A stretch of DNA of 64,000 nt, from positions 8,926-72,925 of the forward strand of contig JBGSSS010000211.1 in NCBI GenBank assembly GCA_041736895.1, read 5' to 3'. Positions 9,197 to 17,521 of the stretch are shown here, in pieces; the first letter of the stretch is position 1, and every line of letters begins with the position of its first letter. Origin of the DNA: JANRLT01 sp041736895 (lineage in GTDB: Bacteria; Planctomycetota; Planctomycetia; Pirellulales; JALHPA01). The notes under the pieces are model-generated. The model searched no databases. It saw only the letters and a program-made list of their open reading frames with translations, and was not told the DNA's origin. The translations under genes were made by a program, and so were the position numbers.

Positions 9197-10693
9197 CTAT
9201 CCTGCCTTCATGCTCATCAGAAACTCGGCGTTGGTTTTCGACTTGCCGAGTTTCGTCGTCAGGAAATCCATCGCATCGGCCGGATTCATGTCATGCAAAA
9301 CGCGGCGCAGAATCGTGATCCGGCGAAGCTCTTCGGCGTCGAGCAAACGCTCTTCACGGCGAGTGCCGCTCAAATTGATGTCGATCGCCGGCCAGATTCG
9401 TTTGTCGGCCAGTTTGCGGTCGAGGACGATTTCTTGGTTGCCGGTTCCTTTGAATTCTTCGAAGATCACCTCGTCCATCTTGCTGCCCGTGTCGACGAGC
9501 GCGGTGCCGATGATCGTGAGCGAGCCCCCTTCTTCGACCTTGCGCGCGGAGCCAAAAAACTTTTTCGGAGCTTGCAGCGCGTTGGCATCGACACCGCCGC
9601 TGAGGACTTTGCCGGAACTCGGGATTTCGGAGTTCCACGCCCGCGCGAGCCGCGTGATCGAATCGAGGAAGATCACGACCTGATGCCCGTGTTCGACTAG
9701 GCGCTTGGCCTTTTCAATGACCATTTCGCTGACCTGGATGTGCCGCGCTGGCGGCTCATCGAACGTCGAGCTGATGACCTCGCAATTGCGGCCCTTGATC
9801 TCGCGCTCCATGTCGGTGACTTCCTCGGGACGCTCGTCGATCAGGAGCATGATGACATAGACATCGGGATAGTTTTTTAGCACCGCCTTGGCCATTTTTT
9901 GCAGCAAAATCGTCTTCCCGGCGCGCGGCGGACTGACAATAAGTCCGCGCTGACCAAAGCCGATCGGAACGATCAGATCGACCACGCGCATCGCCGTATC
10001 GTCGGCTGTGGTTTCGAGCCGAATGCGTTTGTCGGGATGCAGCGGCGTGAGGTCGTCGAACGAAACCTTGGCGTGTGACTCGCCGGGATCCTTGTAGTTG
10101 ATCGCTTCGACGCGCAGCAGCGCGAAGTAACGCTCGTTTTCCTTCGGCGGGCGAATCTGGCCGCTGACCGTCGTGCCGTTCTTCAACCCGAAGCGGCGAA
10201 TCTGACTCGGCGAGACGTAGATGTCGTCAGGACAACTCAAGTAGTGATAATCGGGACTGCGCAAGAACCCGAACCCGTCGGGCAGAATCTCGAGCGTTCC
10301 CTCGCCATACATCAGCCCGTTCATTTTGACGCGCTGCTTGAGGATCTGAAAGATCAGCTCCTGGCGCTTGACGCCGTCGACTTCTTCGATGTTGGCGCGG
10401 CGAGCTTCTTCCATCAATTCGGGCATACTGAGCCGCTGCAACTCGCCGAGGTTCGTCTCTTTGGTCTTCGCCGCGAGCTCGGCCAATTCATCGGCCGGCA
10501 TCTTGCCGGTGCGGTCGTGCTGTTCGGCGATCTCTTCAGCCAAGGACATCGGCTCGTGATCGCGCGGAGGCCGGCCGCTGGAATTATGTTTCAGCGCATT
10601 CAACGGCAGATGCGGCCGCGGCGCGACACCATCGGTTGAGGCAGGAGCCGAAGGGTTTAGCTTGCGATTCGAAGTCGGGCGGGATTCGGACAT
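9197..10693 (-). CDS. rho: Transcription termination factor Rho
   Basis: About 498 residues from the ATG at 10693, which is chosen because GGGAG sits eight bases upstream; a longer frame to 10729 lacks such a site. A basic/low-complexity N-terminus is followed by the Rho N domain, a cold-shock RNA-binding domain with GFGFLRSPDYHYL, and the RecA-type ATPase with Walker A PPRAGKTILLQKM and LLIDERPEEVTDM. The hexameric RNA helicase ends untranslated transcripts. It stands alone, with ribH downstream on the same strand after a 95-bp gap. Confidence 0.97.
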   Translation of the reverse strand: MSESRPTSNRKLNPSAPASTDGVAPRPHLPLNALKHNSSGRPPRDHEPMSLAEEIAEQHDRTGKMPADELAELAAKTKETNLGELQRLSMPELMEEARRANIEEVDGVKRQELIFQILKQRVKMNGLMYGEGTLEILPDGFGFLRSPDYHYLSCPDDIYVSPSQIRRFGLKNGTTVSGQIRPPKENERYFALLRVEAINYKDPGESHAKVSFDDLTPLHPDKRIRLETTADDTAMRVVDLIVPIGFGQRGLIVSPPRAGKTILLQKMAKAVLKNYPDVYVIMLLIDERPEEVTDMEREIKGRNCEVISSTFDEPPARHIQVSEMVIEKAKRLVEHGHQVVIFLDSITRLARAWNSEIPSSGKVLSGGVDANALQAPKKFFGSARKVEEGGSLTIIGTALVDTGSKMDEVIFEEFKGTGNQEIVLDRKLADKRIWPAIDINLSGTRREERLLDAEELRRITILRRVLHDMNPADAMDFLTTKLGKSKTNAEFLMSMKAG

Positions 10694-11124
10694 CGGAATA
10701 GCTCCCGTCGCAAGGACGGTGAGGGACAAGTGTCATTCGCGCGAACGGCGAACAAAGGCGGGTATGCTGCAAAGGAAACAAGCGAGCCGCCGTCAGTACC
10801 AACGGAGAAGTCTTTCCATCGCGGCAAGCCGAGAATTCGGCGAACGATTCCGCATGAAATGAAAAGTGCTTACCCCTCCTGGGCATGACAATGGCGGGCC
10901 TTGGCTAACGCAACTCAGCGTCGTGCGCGAAGTTGCCTCACATCAATCAAACGAAGAGAACTGCCCTGGGTTCCGCAGGCTTCGAAAAACGAGCATCCCC
11001 AGAAGTTGACCGACAAGCAGATTTTGCGGAGCAGCATTTGCTGCGTCGCGAAAATTGCTGCGGATTGAAGCCGGAAAGATGAAAATCTTTCTTTTGGGAC
11101 GGCATGCAATCCAAACGGAAAAGG
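10694..11124. other. 431-bp gap upstream of rho
   Basis: This stretch lies between the coaE stop and the rho start, both on the minus strand. It presumably holds the rho promoter and leader. I see no convincing ORF, palindrome or RNA fold here, apart from the rho ribosome-binding site at its left edge. Confidence 0.4.
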
Positions 11125-11724
11125 TTAAGTCAGCAACTGCTGCCACAGCCGGTCAACTTGTCTTTCAGTATAAGTCAATTCCCCAGAATTATCCAGCACA
11201 AAGTCCGCCCGGGCTCGTTTCACGGCCAATGGTTCCTGGGCTGCTTCGCGGGCCCAGAATTCGTGGGCCGTCCAGCCCCGACTCAAGGCCCGGCGGAGAC
11301 GAACCTCGTCGGCCGTATCAATGAACCAAACGACGTCGCAAAGCTTGTCCCAACCGCTTTTCAGCATGACCGGAGCATCCAAAACCGCGACGGGACAGCC
11401 TTCGCCACGGAGTTTCTCCAGTTCGGCCTCGAGCTTCATGCGAATCCGTGGATGGGTCTGCTCCTCGAGCCATTTTAACTCGGCCGCCCCTTCGGGCGTC
11501 TTGGCAAAGACGATTTCGGCGACCGCTTTGCGATCGATCTCGCCGACGTCCGCCAGAATCGACTTGCCCCAGTGCTTGATCAGGGCTTTTTTAACGTCGG
11601 GTTCGCGCAGCACTTCGTGGCCCGCGCGATCGGCGTCGAGCCACACCGCGCCGCGCTTGACGAGCAATCCGGCAATGGCACTTTTGCCGCTAGCAATCCC
11701 ACCCAATAATCCGAGGACACGCAT
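11125..11724 (-). CDS. coaE: Dephospho-CoA kinase
   Basis: 199 residues. P-loop LLGGIASGKSAIAG (residues ~4-17), then WLDADRAGHEVL, LDAPVMLKSGWDKLCD (~112) and a C-terminal LDNSGELTYTERQVDRL helix, all usual for CoaE. It phosphorylates the 3' hydroxyl of dephospho-CoA in the last step of CoA synthesis. The PIN toxin gene stops 12 bp upstream on the same strand, so readthrough from the TA pair is possible. Confidence 0.95.
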   Translation of the reverse strand: MRVLGLLGGIASGKSAIAGLLVKRGAVWLDADRAGHEVLREPDVKKALIKHWGKSILADVGEIDRKAVAEIVFAKTPEGAAELKWLEEQTHPRIRMKLEAELEKLRGEGCPVAVLDAPVMLKSGWDKLCDVVWFIDTADEVRLRRALSRGWTAHEFWAREAAQEPLAVKRARADFVLDNSGELTYTERQVDRLWQQLLT

Positions 11725-11736
11725 GAGAAACCGATC

Positions 11737-12183
11737 TTAAGGTTGATTCGCCGAGGGTAATTTGAAAGGATTGATCACTTGAACCGAGTCATAGCGAGCC
11801 ATGTGAGACATATCCTCGGAGTACAAGGTCGTCACCCCGGCTTCGATGCACGCTGCGACAAGAAGGCTGTCCCAATGGGATAGACTGTAGCGAGAATAGA
11901 GGTCTTCGCTACGCCGAATCAGGTCCGAAATGGGGAAAATGATCTCGGAAAACCCTAAAAATGAATTGAGATTCGCTGAGTACTCATGCTCAGTAATTCT
12001 TGCCTTAGTCTTCCATTTGCGAAGCACCTGCATAAACTCGACGACCACTTGCCAAGGAACAACAAAATTGTCTGCTATAAAAAGCTCGTTGACGAGATCT
12101 CGTGCTCGCTGTTGTTTGGCTGGCTCTTGATAGTCATAAACATAGACGAAAATATTTGTATCAATCGCGTTCATAAAGTTCAT
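11737..12183 (-). CDS. PIN-domain toxin of a VapBC-like pair
   Basis: 148 residues. The PIN acidic core is visible: AIDTNIFVYVYD at the N-terminus, EFMQVL near 49, and SHWDSLLVAACIEAGVTTLYSEDM near 100-125, giving the Asp/Glu set that binds Mg2+ for RNA cleavage. The start could be ATG 12183 or the second Met at 12174. Its 5' end overlaps the upstream antitoxin-like gene by about 23 bp, the typical arrangement of a toxin-antitoxin operon. RNA targets cannot be read from sequence. Confidence 0.8.
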   Translation of the reverse strand: MNFMNAIDTNIFVYVYDYQEPAKQQRARDLVNELFIADNFVVPWQVVVEFMQVLRKWKTKARITEHEYSANLNSFLGFSEIIFPISDLIRRSEDLYSRYSLSHWDSLLVAACIEAGVTTLYSEDMSHMARYDSVQVINPFKLPSANQP

Positions 12184-12439
12184 CGCGGGTAAATTTAAGA
12201 TCTGAAAGTGGAATTCGTGTTCTACTAGAAATCTCTAAAAATTCCTTCATTGCCGCGATACGCTGTTCTTTTGTTTTAGGAGCGAGTGCAAGCTCTAACT
12301 GCTTTGCCGTTTGTGAGTCGGCATCTAGTTGTTTAGGTTCGGCAACAGTCACGATAACTCGCGTTTGTTCCGGCAGCGTCAATGGCACATCGAACGAAAC
12401 TCCCCCATTCGAAATAATGCCCGTGAATTCAGTTTTCAT
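12161..12439 (-). CDS. Antitoxin-like partner of the PIN toxin
   Basis: 92 residues. The first half resembles the beta-strand opening of AbrB/DUF-type antitoxins (ISNGGVSFDVPLTLPEQTRV), and the second half is a charged helix/extended tail that could wrap around the PIN toxin. It is followed in overlap by the PIN gene. A good ribosome-binding site, AGAGGAA, precedes the ATG. The DNA-binding fold is inferred, not proven. Confidence 0.65.
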   Translation of the reverse strand: MKTEFTGIISNGGVSFDVPLTLPEQTRVIVTVAEPKQLDADSQTAKQLELALAPKTKEQRIAAMKEFLEISSRTRIPLSDLKFTRDELYERD

Positions 12440-12457
12440 GTAAGTTTCCTCTGCTTG

Positions 12458-12473
12458 ATAGAGTCTACCCTAT
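12458..12473. promoter_or_regulatory. Imperfect palindrome upstream of the PIN TA pair
   Basis: ATAGAGT-CT-ACCCTAT reads as a 16-bp palindrome with one mismatched pair. It lies about 19 bp before the antitoxin start, where an autoregulatory operator of a TA operon would be expected. Confidence 0.4.
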
Positions 12474-12568
12474 TTTAGTTCTCTCCGCGCGCAGAAACAA
12501 TCATTTACTCACCGAAGGCTCAAGTCCTGAACCCCCGTATCAATCGATTTCGGTTCAAGAGCGCGACT

Positions 12569-12823
12569 TCAATACCCCAAATTCCGCTCAATCGCGTTGG
12601 CTTCCGGGCTCAGCCCGCCGTAGAAATGTTTGCCTTCTTCTCGCTTAGGCCGCACGCGGACTTCTTTGGGGTCTTCGCGTAAGTTCGTTTCCACCGGCTC
12701 CGCCGTTTTGAACAATGCGCAGCCGCAGCAGTTCAGCAGCAGCACTACGAGCGTGCAGCACGCAAGCGTTCGCCAGAGGCAAGTACGCGTTTCACGGTCG
12801 GTGTTGAGGCGTGTGCGGTGCAT
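12569..12823 (-). CDS. Small predicted lipoprotein
   Basis: 84 residues with an N-terminal basic stretch, a hydrophobic core ACCTLVVLLLNCCGC and a Cys at a plausible lipobox near residue 35, followed by a charged, presumably periplasmic tail ending in SPEANAIERNLGY. No domain is recognised. Similar short lipoproteins with this kind of tail are common in planctomycetes. The gene is isolated and oriented away from the bshB1-like gene. Confidence 0.6.
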   Translation of the reverse strand: MHRTRLNTDRETRTCLWRTLACCTLVVLLLNCCGCALFKTAEPVETNLREDPKEVRVRPKREEGKHFYGGLSPEANAIERNLGY

Positions 12824-13074
12824 AAAAACGAAGGTTCGACGGCCGGGTTATCCGCGGCCCAAAGAGTCGCAAAAACCGACGCTGGCGTCGAGACCAATTT
12901 TGCTAGCTAGCGTGCGTTGCCGGAGCAGCAACTCCCGGCGCGAAATGAAAAACCGCAGCCGAAACAGATCGCGCGTGCTATCATAAGCGGTGTTAGCAAA
13001 GCCCTCCGCTGCGCGTCGGGGCTAACCGGTCTGATGATGTCTTTTTTTGCATTTGCTTGCTTTATTTACATCCC

Positions 13075-13764
13075 ATGCTCGACGTTTTGGTCATCGCTCC
13101 GCATCCTGACGACGCCGAATTGGGCATGGCCGGCGCGATTTGCAACTTCATCGCGGACGGCCAGCGGGTTGGGATTTTGGACCTAACCAGCGGCGAACCG
13201 ACGCCGCACGGGTCGCTCGAGATTCGCGCGCGGGAAACGGCCGCCGCGACGAAAATCCTCGGCGTCGATTGGCGCGAGAACCTCGGCCTGCCCAATCGCA
13301 GCGTCGAGCCCACCCTCGAAGCCCGGGCGAAGCTCGCCGGCGTCATCCGCCGAACCAAGCCGCGCTGGCTCTTCGCGCCGTACTGGGTCGACGCGCATCC
13401 GGATCATGTGGCGGCAACGGAGTTGATTGAGGCTGCGCGGTTTTGGGCCAAACTGAGCAAGACCGACATGCCGGGCGAGCCGCATCATCCGGCCCGGGTG
13501 TTTTATTACTACTGCGTTCACTTGCGCGTCGTCGCGCAGCCGGCGTTTGTCCTCGATATCACGCCGTATTGGGAACAGAAGATCGCTTCGATCAAAGCCT
13601 ACGAAAGCCAATTCATCACCGGCCGCTCGACCGAAGCCCCGACGATGCTCGACCGGCTGCGCGACCAAGCGGCCTACTGGGGCTGGTCGATCGGAACCAA
13701 GTACGGCGAACCATTCGCGCTGCGCGAAGCCCTAGGAATTACAGGATTCGACGAGATCATCTGA
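13075..13764 (+). CDS. bshB1: PIG-L/LmbE deacetylase, BshB1-like
   Basis: About 229 residues from ATG 13075. The metal-binding AHPDDAE-type motif appears as APHPDDAELG at residues 8-17, with the second motif DAHPDHV near 110. ARETAAATKILGV followed by ENLGLPNR matches the bacillithiol-biosynthesis deacetylase BshB1, which removes the acetyl group from GlcNAc-malate. No bshA or bshC is in the window, so the pathway is inferred from family similarity alone. The downstream DUF2330 gene starts two bases after its stop, so the two are cotranscribed. Confidence 0.8.
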   Translation: MLDVLVIAPHPDDAELGMAGAICNFIADGQRVGILDLTSGEPTPHGSLEIRARETAAATKILGVDWRENLGLPNRSVEPTLEARAKLAGVIRRTKPRWLFAPYWVDAHPDHVAATELIEAARFWAKLSKTDMPGEPHHPARVFYYYCVHLRVVAQPAFVLDITPYWEQKIASIKAYESQFITGRSTEAPTMLDRLRDQAAYWGWSIGTKYGEPFALREALGITGFDEII

Positions 13765-13765
13765 A

Positions 13766-15001
13766 ATGAATAAGCTTATTTTTCCGCTGCTCGTACTTTC
13801 CAGCTTGCTGCTTAGCCAGCATTCACTTTTTGCCGACGGCAAAGTCATCCGCCCGCGCGATTACCACGGCTCGCTCGAAGAAAGCGCGCAAGAAGCGATC
13901 ATCCTCTTTGAACGCGGCGACGAAAACACGTCCGCCGTCGAGGACCTGATTCTCAAAATCAGCGTCACGGGAAACACGAATCACTTCGCTTGGGTCGTGC
14001 CGTTTCCGAATGTTCCGGAGACTTCGGAAGAGTCCGGCCAACTCTTTACAGAACTCTTCAAATATTGTGAACAGCGTTCTGCCCGGCCACTGCGTTCAAC
14101 CATGAAATCCGCGGGAGAGGCGTCCAAAAGCGAAGCCAAGCCGGTCGAAGTGCTGCGCTCCCAAGTCGTCGGCAGCTTTCAAGTCACCACGGTGCGTGAG
14201 CAACAAGCCGGGACGCTCAATCAATGGCTCGTGGACAACAAGTACCAACCGCTTGAAAACGCCGAAGATATCTTGGACTTCTACCGGCGCAAGAACTATG
14301 TCTTTACCTGTATCCGGGTCGGCGATGCGGCCCTCACCGGCGCGCGGCCGGTCGATTTGCATCCGCTGCGGTTTCATTTCAAGACCGGCGGGCGCGATGG
14401 CATCTACTTTCCGATGCGGCTGACAAGTTTGCAGCAAGCGCCGTTCAATTTGAATCTCTACATTTTCACCAGTTCCTGGCTCAACGACCGGCTCAATGTC
14501 TTTGGCTATGTGCAACAAGGGCTGCAACTCCGGTTTCGCGACTTCGACACGCCGACTTGCGTCGCCAACGCCGGCAAATGGTACGCGGAACCAAAGCAAG
14601 ATTCGTACCTGCGCGATTATGCCGCGCAGTTATCGGAAACAGCGAAGCTCTTTCGAAAACTCTCGCCGCAGGGCAAGTTCTACCTGACGAATATTCAAGC
14701 ATACGACATTCAACCGGCCAAACTGCGCCATCAACCGGACGACCTGTGGCTGTTCCCGCATTACAACAATCCCGAGTTCGTGCCGTTCGATGCGCGCAGC
14801 AAAGGGGTCGCCCACGGTGCGTATGCCCATGTGTCTCTTGCCGCAAACAGCGCGGCTGACGAAGTCGACGACAGCCGTTATGGTCCGCTGAAGTGGTTCG
14901 CCGGCGGCGCTACGGCGATGATGGTCATCATGGTGTTCGCGTGGAAGGCGTTCTCCCGGCGGCCGCCGGAAGACATCTTGAATCGGCCGCTGGAAGACTA
15001 A
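13766..15001 (+). CDS. DUF2330 secreted, C-terminally anchored protein
   Basis: 411 residues: signal peptide (1-24, ending LFADG), a long extracytoplasmic domain with the family's FAWVVPFPNVPE and YVFTCIRV segments, and a single transmembrane helix near 370-390 followed by a short cytoplasmic tail. The pattern is that of DUF2330, whose function is unknown. It follows the bshB1-like gene by one base. Its TAA shares the bases CTAA with the TAG of the convergent cyclodeaminase gene. Confidence 0.8.
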   Translation: MNKLIFPLLVLSSLLLSQHSLFADGKVIRPRDYHGSLEESAQEAIILFERGDENTSAVEDLILKISVTGNTNHFAWVVPFPNVPETSEESGQLFTELFKYCEQRSARPLRSTMKSAGEASKSEAKPVEVLRSQVVGSFQVTTVREQQAGTLNQWLVDNKYQPLENAEDILDFYRRKNYVFTCIRVGDAALTGARPVDLHPLRFHFKTGGRDGIYFPMRLTSLQQAPFNLNLYIFTSSWLNDRLNVFGYVQQGLQLRFRDFDTPTCVANAGKWYAEPKQDSYLRDYAAQLSETAKLFRKLSPQGKFYLTNIQAYDIQPAKLRHQPDDLWLFPHYNNPEFVPFDARSKGVAHGAYAHVSLAANSAADEVDDSRYGPLKWFAGGATAMMVIMVFAWKAFSRRPPEDILNRPLED

Positions 15002-15957
15002 CTCGTTATCATCATGCGCCCCAGTCCTTGCTCCTTCGCCAAGCGCACCGTCTCCGCGGCGACGGCGACATCCTCGAGCGCCAGTCCGACCGATTTGAAG
15101 ACCGTTAGCTCGCGCGGCTGATCAAGGTTCGCGACCTTACCCGCGACGACATCCGCCAACTCGATCGCGCGGTCCCACGCGAAGACGGCCGTTTCGAGCG
15201 CCTCGCGAAAGTCCCCTGCTTCGAGTTCACACGCTGCGACACTATCGCAAACGACCAACTCGGCGCGGCGGATCGTGGTCAAATCGAGTTCGGCCTTCTG
15301 TTGCCAATTCGAGCCGGACGCAACGACGATCGCGCCGCGCGCCAAGTCATTGCCATCCAACACGGGCCGGCTGCTCGATGTCGCCGTTATCACCACGGGC
15401 ATTCCTGAAATCGCGGCTACGGCCGATTCCGCGGGAAGAACATCGATGCCCAACTGCGCGGACATTTTCGCCGCAAAGTTCTGCCGCCGCTCTTCCTCGC
15501 GGCCAAAGACGCGCACGGCCTTCAATGGCAACACGGCTGCCGCGGCCGCGAGTTGCGTTTCGGCCTGATACCCGGTGCCGATGAGCCCCAACGTCGCGGT
15601 GTCGGGTGCGGCGAGATATTTCAGCGCGACGCCGGTCGCCGCGCCGGTGCGCAATTGGCCCAGGCGATCGGCTTCGAGCAGGGCAATCAGCTCGCCGCTC
15701 GCGGCATCGAAGAGCGAGACCATGAACCGCGCGCCGGTTTTGGTCGTTGTGTACGCTTTCAGTCCCACGACGCCCAGATACTCGGCCGCGGCGCTCATGT
15801 TGTGCAACACGGTGCTGCCGGCCCGAGCTCGGCGGCGCGGGACATTCTCCGCGCGTTGGTGAGCCAGTTCGAGAAACGCCCGCTCGACGAGCGGCAGGAC
15901 CCGCTCCATCGTCAGCAATTGCTTGACGTCGGCTTCGGTGAGGTAGAGGAAGGACAT
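14998..15957 (-). CDS. Ornithine cyclodeaminase / mu-crystallin family dehydrogenase
   Basis: 319 residues. It has VVGLKAYTTTK, the Rossmann signature LGLIGTGYQAETQLAA near 130, and VASGSNWQQKAELD. Members include ornithine cyclodeaminase, alanine dehydrogenase and ketimine reductases; the sequence does not decide which reaction applies. The gene may be cotranscribed from the mfd/ppiC direction, but a paired repeat lies between it and ppiC. Confidence 0.85.
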   Translation of the reverse strand: MSFLYLTEADVKQLLTMERVLPLVERAFLELAHQRAENVPRRRARAGSTVLHNMSAAAEYLGVVGLKAYTTTKTGARFMVSLFDAASGELIALLEADRLGQLRTGAATGVALKYLAAPDTATLGLIGTGYQAETQLAAAAAVLPLKAVRVFGREEERRQNFAAKMSAQLGIDVLPAESAVAAISGMPVVITATSSSRPVLDGNDLARGAIVVASGSNWQQKAELDLTTIRRAELVVCDSVAACELEAGDFREALETAVFAWDRAIELADVVAGKVANLDQPRELTVFKSVGLALEDVAVAAETVRLAKEQGLGRMMITS

Positions 15958-15960
15958 GCT

Positions 15961-16032
15961 GGTTGTAGGTTATAAGTTGTAGGTTGTAGGTAGAAATCCT
16001 TACCTATAACTTACAACCTACAACTTACAACC
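15961..16032. repeat. Inverted GTTGTAAGT-type repeat, second copy
   Basis: GGTTGTAGGTTATAAGTTG and its inverse CTTACAACCTACAACTTAC are separated by only about 20 bp, so this copy could form a near-continuous hairpin. It is the same family as 7873-7990 and fills the gap between the cyclodeaminase start and the ppiC stop. Confidence 0.65.
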
Positions 16033-16040
16033 CAAACCCG

Positions 16041-17444
16041 TTACCGCTTCTTCGGCCCGCCCCCTTTGACGCTCAGCGTTTCCGGGTCGAGTTGGCCTTC
16101 GAAAATTGTCCAGACCGGGACACGCTGCTTGACCGCGGCCAAGTAATCGTCCTCGCTCTTCTTTTCCGCCTCTTCGAGCAGCTTCTTTTTGATCTCGGGC
16201 TGCGCTTCTTCAAACGGAACGCGGCCGGCGGGTTTGCGTTCGAGCACGCGGACAATCCGCAACCCGTCGGTGTCTTGCAGGATTTGGCTCATCTGGTTGA
16301 CGGGGAGCGCGTGAATCGCTTGATCGGTGATGGCCGATTTCAGCGAGCCTTCGGTGGTCCAGTCCCACTGGCCGCCACGATCAGCCGTGACGCCATGCGA
16401 CGCCGTTTTCGCCAACTCCGCGAACGGCGCTCCGCGCAGGATTTGATTTCCGAGCTCGGCGATCTGCTGATAGGCCTGATTTTTGTCGGGCGTCTTTTCG
16501 TACGAGATCATCAGCTCTTCCCAGCGGACTTGGGCTTTATACTCGTAATCCGCCTGATGATTTTTGTAGTAGGCCAAGATGTCGGCGAGCGGGATTTCGC
16601 TGGGCGTCTTGAGGTTCTGCTTCATCCATTGCGCCGCGATGCTGCGCTGAAAAAAAGCTTCGTTTTGCTTTTCGAGCGACGAACCCTGCTCAGCGAGTTT
16701 CTTTTCCAAGTCGGCGCGGTTGGCGGCTTTGGCTTTTTCCATCATGTTATTGACAATGCTCTTTTCGAATTGCTCGTTGACCACATCGCGCATTTTTGCC
16801 AGGTTTTCCTTGGGGAATTTGGCCATGGCGTCGGCGTAAACGATCTTGGTTTCAATCGTTTGATCGAGATAGAGCTTCATCAATTTCAGCTTATTGGATT
16901 CGAATTCCTCGGCGGACATCTGCGCCCGATGCGGTTCGAGCGTCCGCATGACGGGCCCGAGAATATCTCCGGCCAGAATTGTTTCGCCGCCGACGCGGGC
17001 GATGATTTGCGCGTTGGTGAACTCGCCCCAGGTCGTGATCGTCGGCGCGACTTGCAATTGCGTATCGCCGAGGGGACTGCGCGACGCGTTGGGATCGACG
17101 CTCATCGTCGTGCTGCGCGTCGGCTGCGGAGCCGACGGAGCAAAGGAAGGCACACCTAATTGCGGCGCTCCAAAGATGGGTGCCGTAGGCGGAGCCGCAG
17201 GAGCGCTTGACGCCGGTTGAACACCGAAATTCTGAGTCGTCGCGGGAGTCGTCGAACTTGGGTAAACGGATTGGCCGGTGCCTGGAGGTGGGGCAGGTAT
17301 TGGCGTTCCAATCACGCCGGGGTTCACAGGCGGATTGTAGTAAGGTTGGGTTTGAGCCAGCGTTGTTGCGCCTATGGCGAAGAGCAACGCGAATGCCGAC
17401 CACCTGCAGAGCACAAAGTGTTTGGTTGGATGCGGCATGGCCAT
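16041..17444 (-). CDS. SurA/PpiC-type peptidyl-prolyl isomerase, exported
   Basis: 467 residues. A signal peptide (about 1-30, ending TTLAQ) leads to a Pro/Ala/Thr-rich linker to about residue 120, a SurA-N-like helical region with EFTNAQIIARVGGETILAGD, and a parvulin domain with AELAKTASHGVTADRGGQWDWTT and LRIVRVLERK. It should fold exported proteins in the periplasm. It lies downstream of mfd on the same strand, an arrangement that suggests cotranscription. The exact SurA orthology is not certain. Confidence 0.85.
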   Translation of the reverse strand: MAMPHPTKHFVLCRWSAFALLFAIGATTLAQTQPYYNPPVNPGVIGTPIPAPPPGTGQSVYPSSTTPATTQNFGVQPASSAPAAPPTAPIFGAPQLGVPSFAPSAPQPTRSTTMSVDPNASRSPLGDTQLQVAPTITTWGEFTNAQIIARVGGETILAGDILGPVMRTLEPHRAQMSAEEFESNKLKLMKLYLDQTIETKIVYADAMAKFPKENLAKMRDVVNEQFEKSIVNNMMEKAKAANRADLEKKLAEQGSSLEKQNEAFFQRSIAAQWMKQNLKTPSEIPLADILAYYKNHQADYEYKAQVRWEELMISYEKTPDKNQAYQQIAELGNQILRGAPFAELAKTASHGVTADRGGQWDWTTEGSLKSAITDQAIHALPVNQMSQILQDTDGLRIVRVLERKPAGRVPFEEAQPEIKKKLLEEAEKKSEDDYLAAVKQRVPVWTIFEGQLDPETLSVKGGGPKKR

Positions 17445-17521
17445 TTGAGATGCAATTGAACTATTCAGCTAACGCCTGCGCGCAAGGTGAACCAGTGAAT
17501 TTGGATAAAAGCGGGCGGATT

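Noticed and set aside
10694..11124. 6S-like or other structured RNA upstream of rho
   Set aside because: No long stem or promoter/terminator pair could be found by eye.
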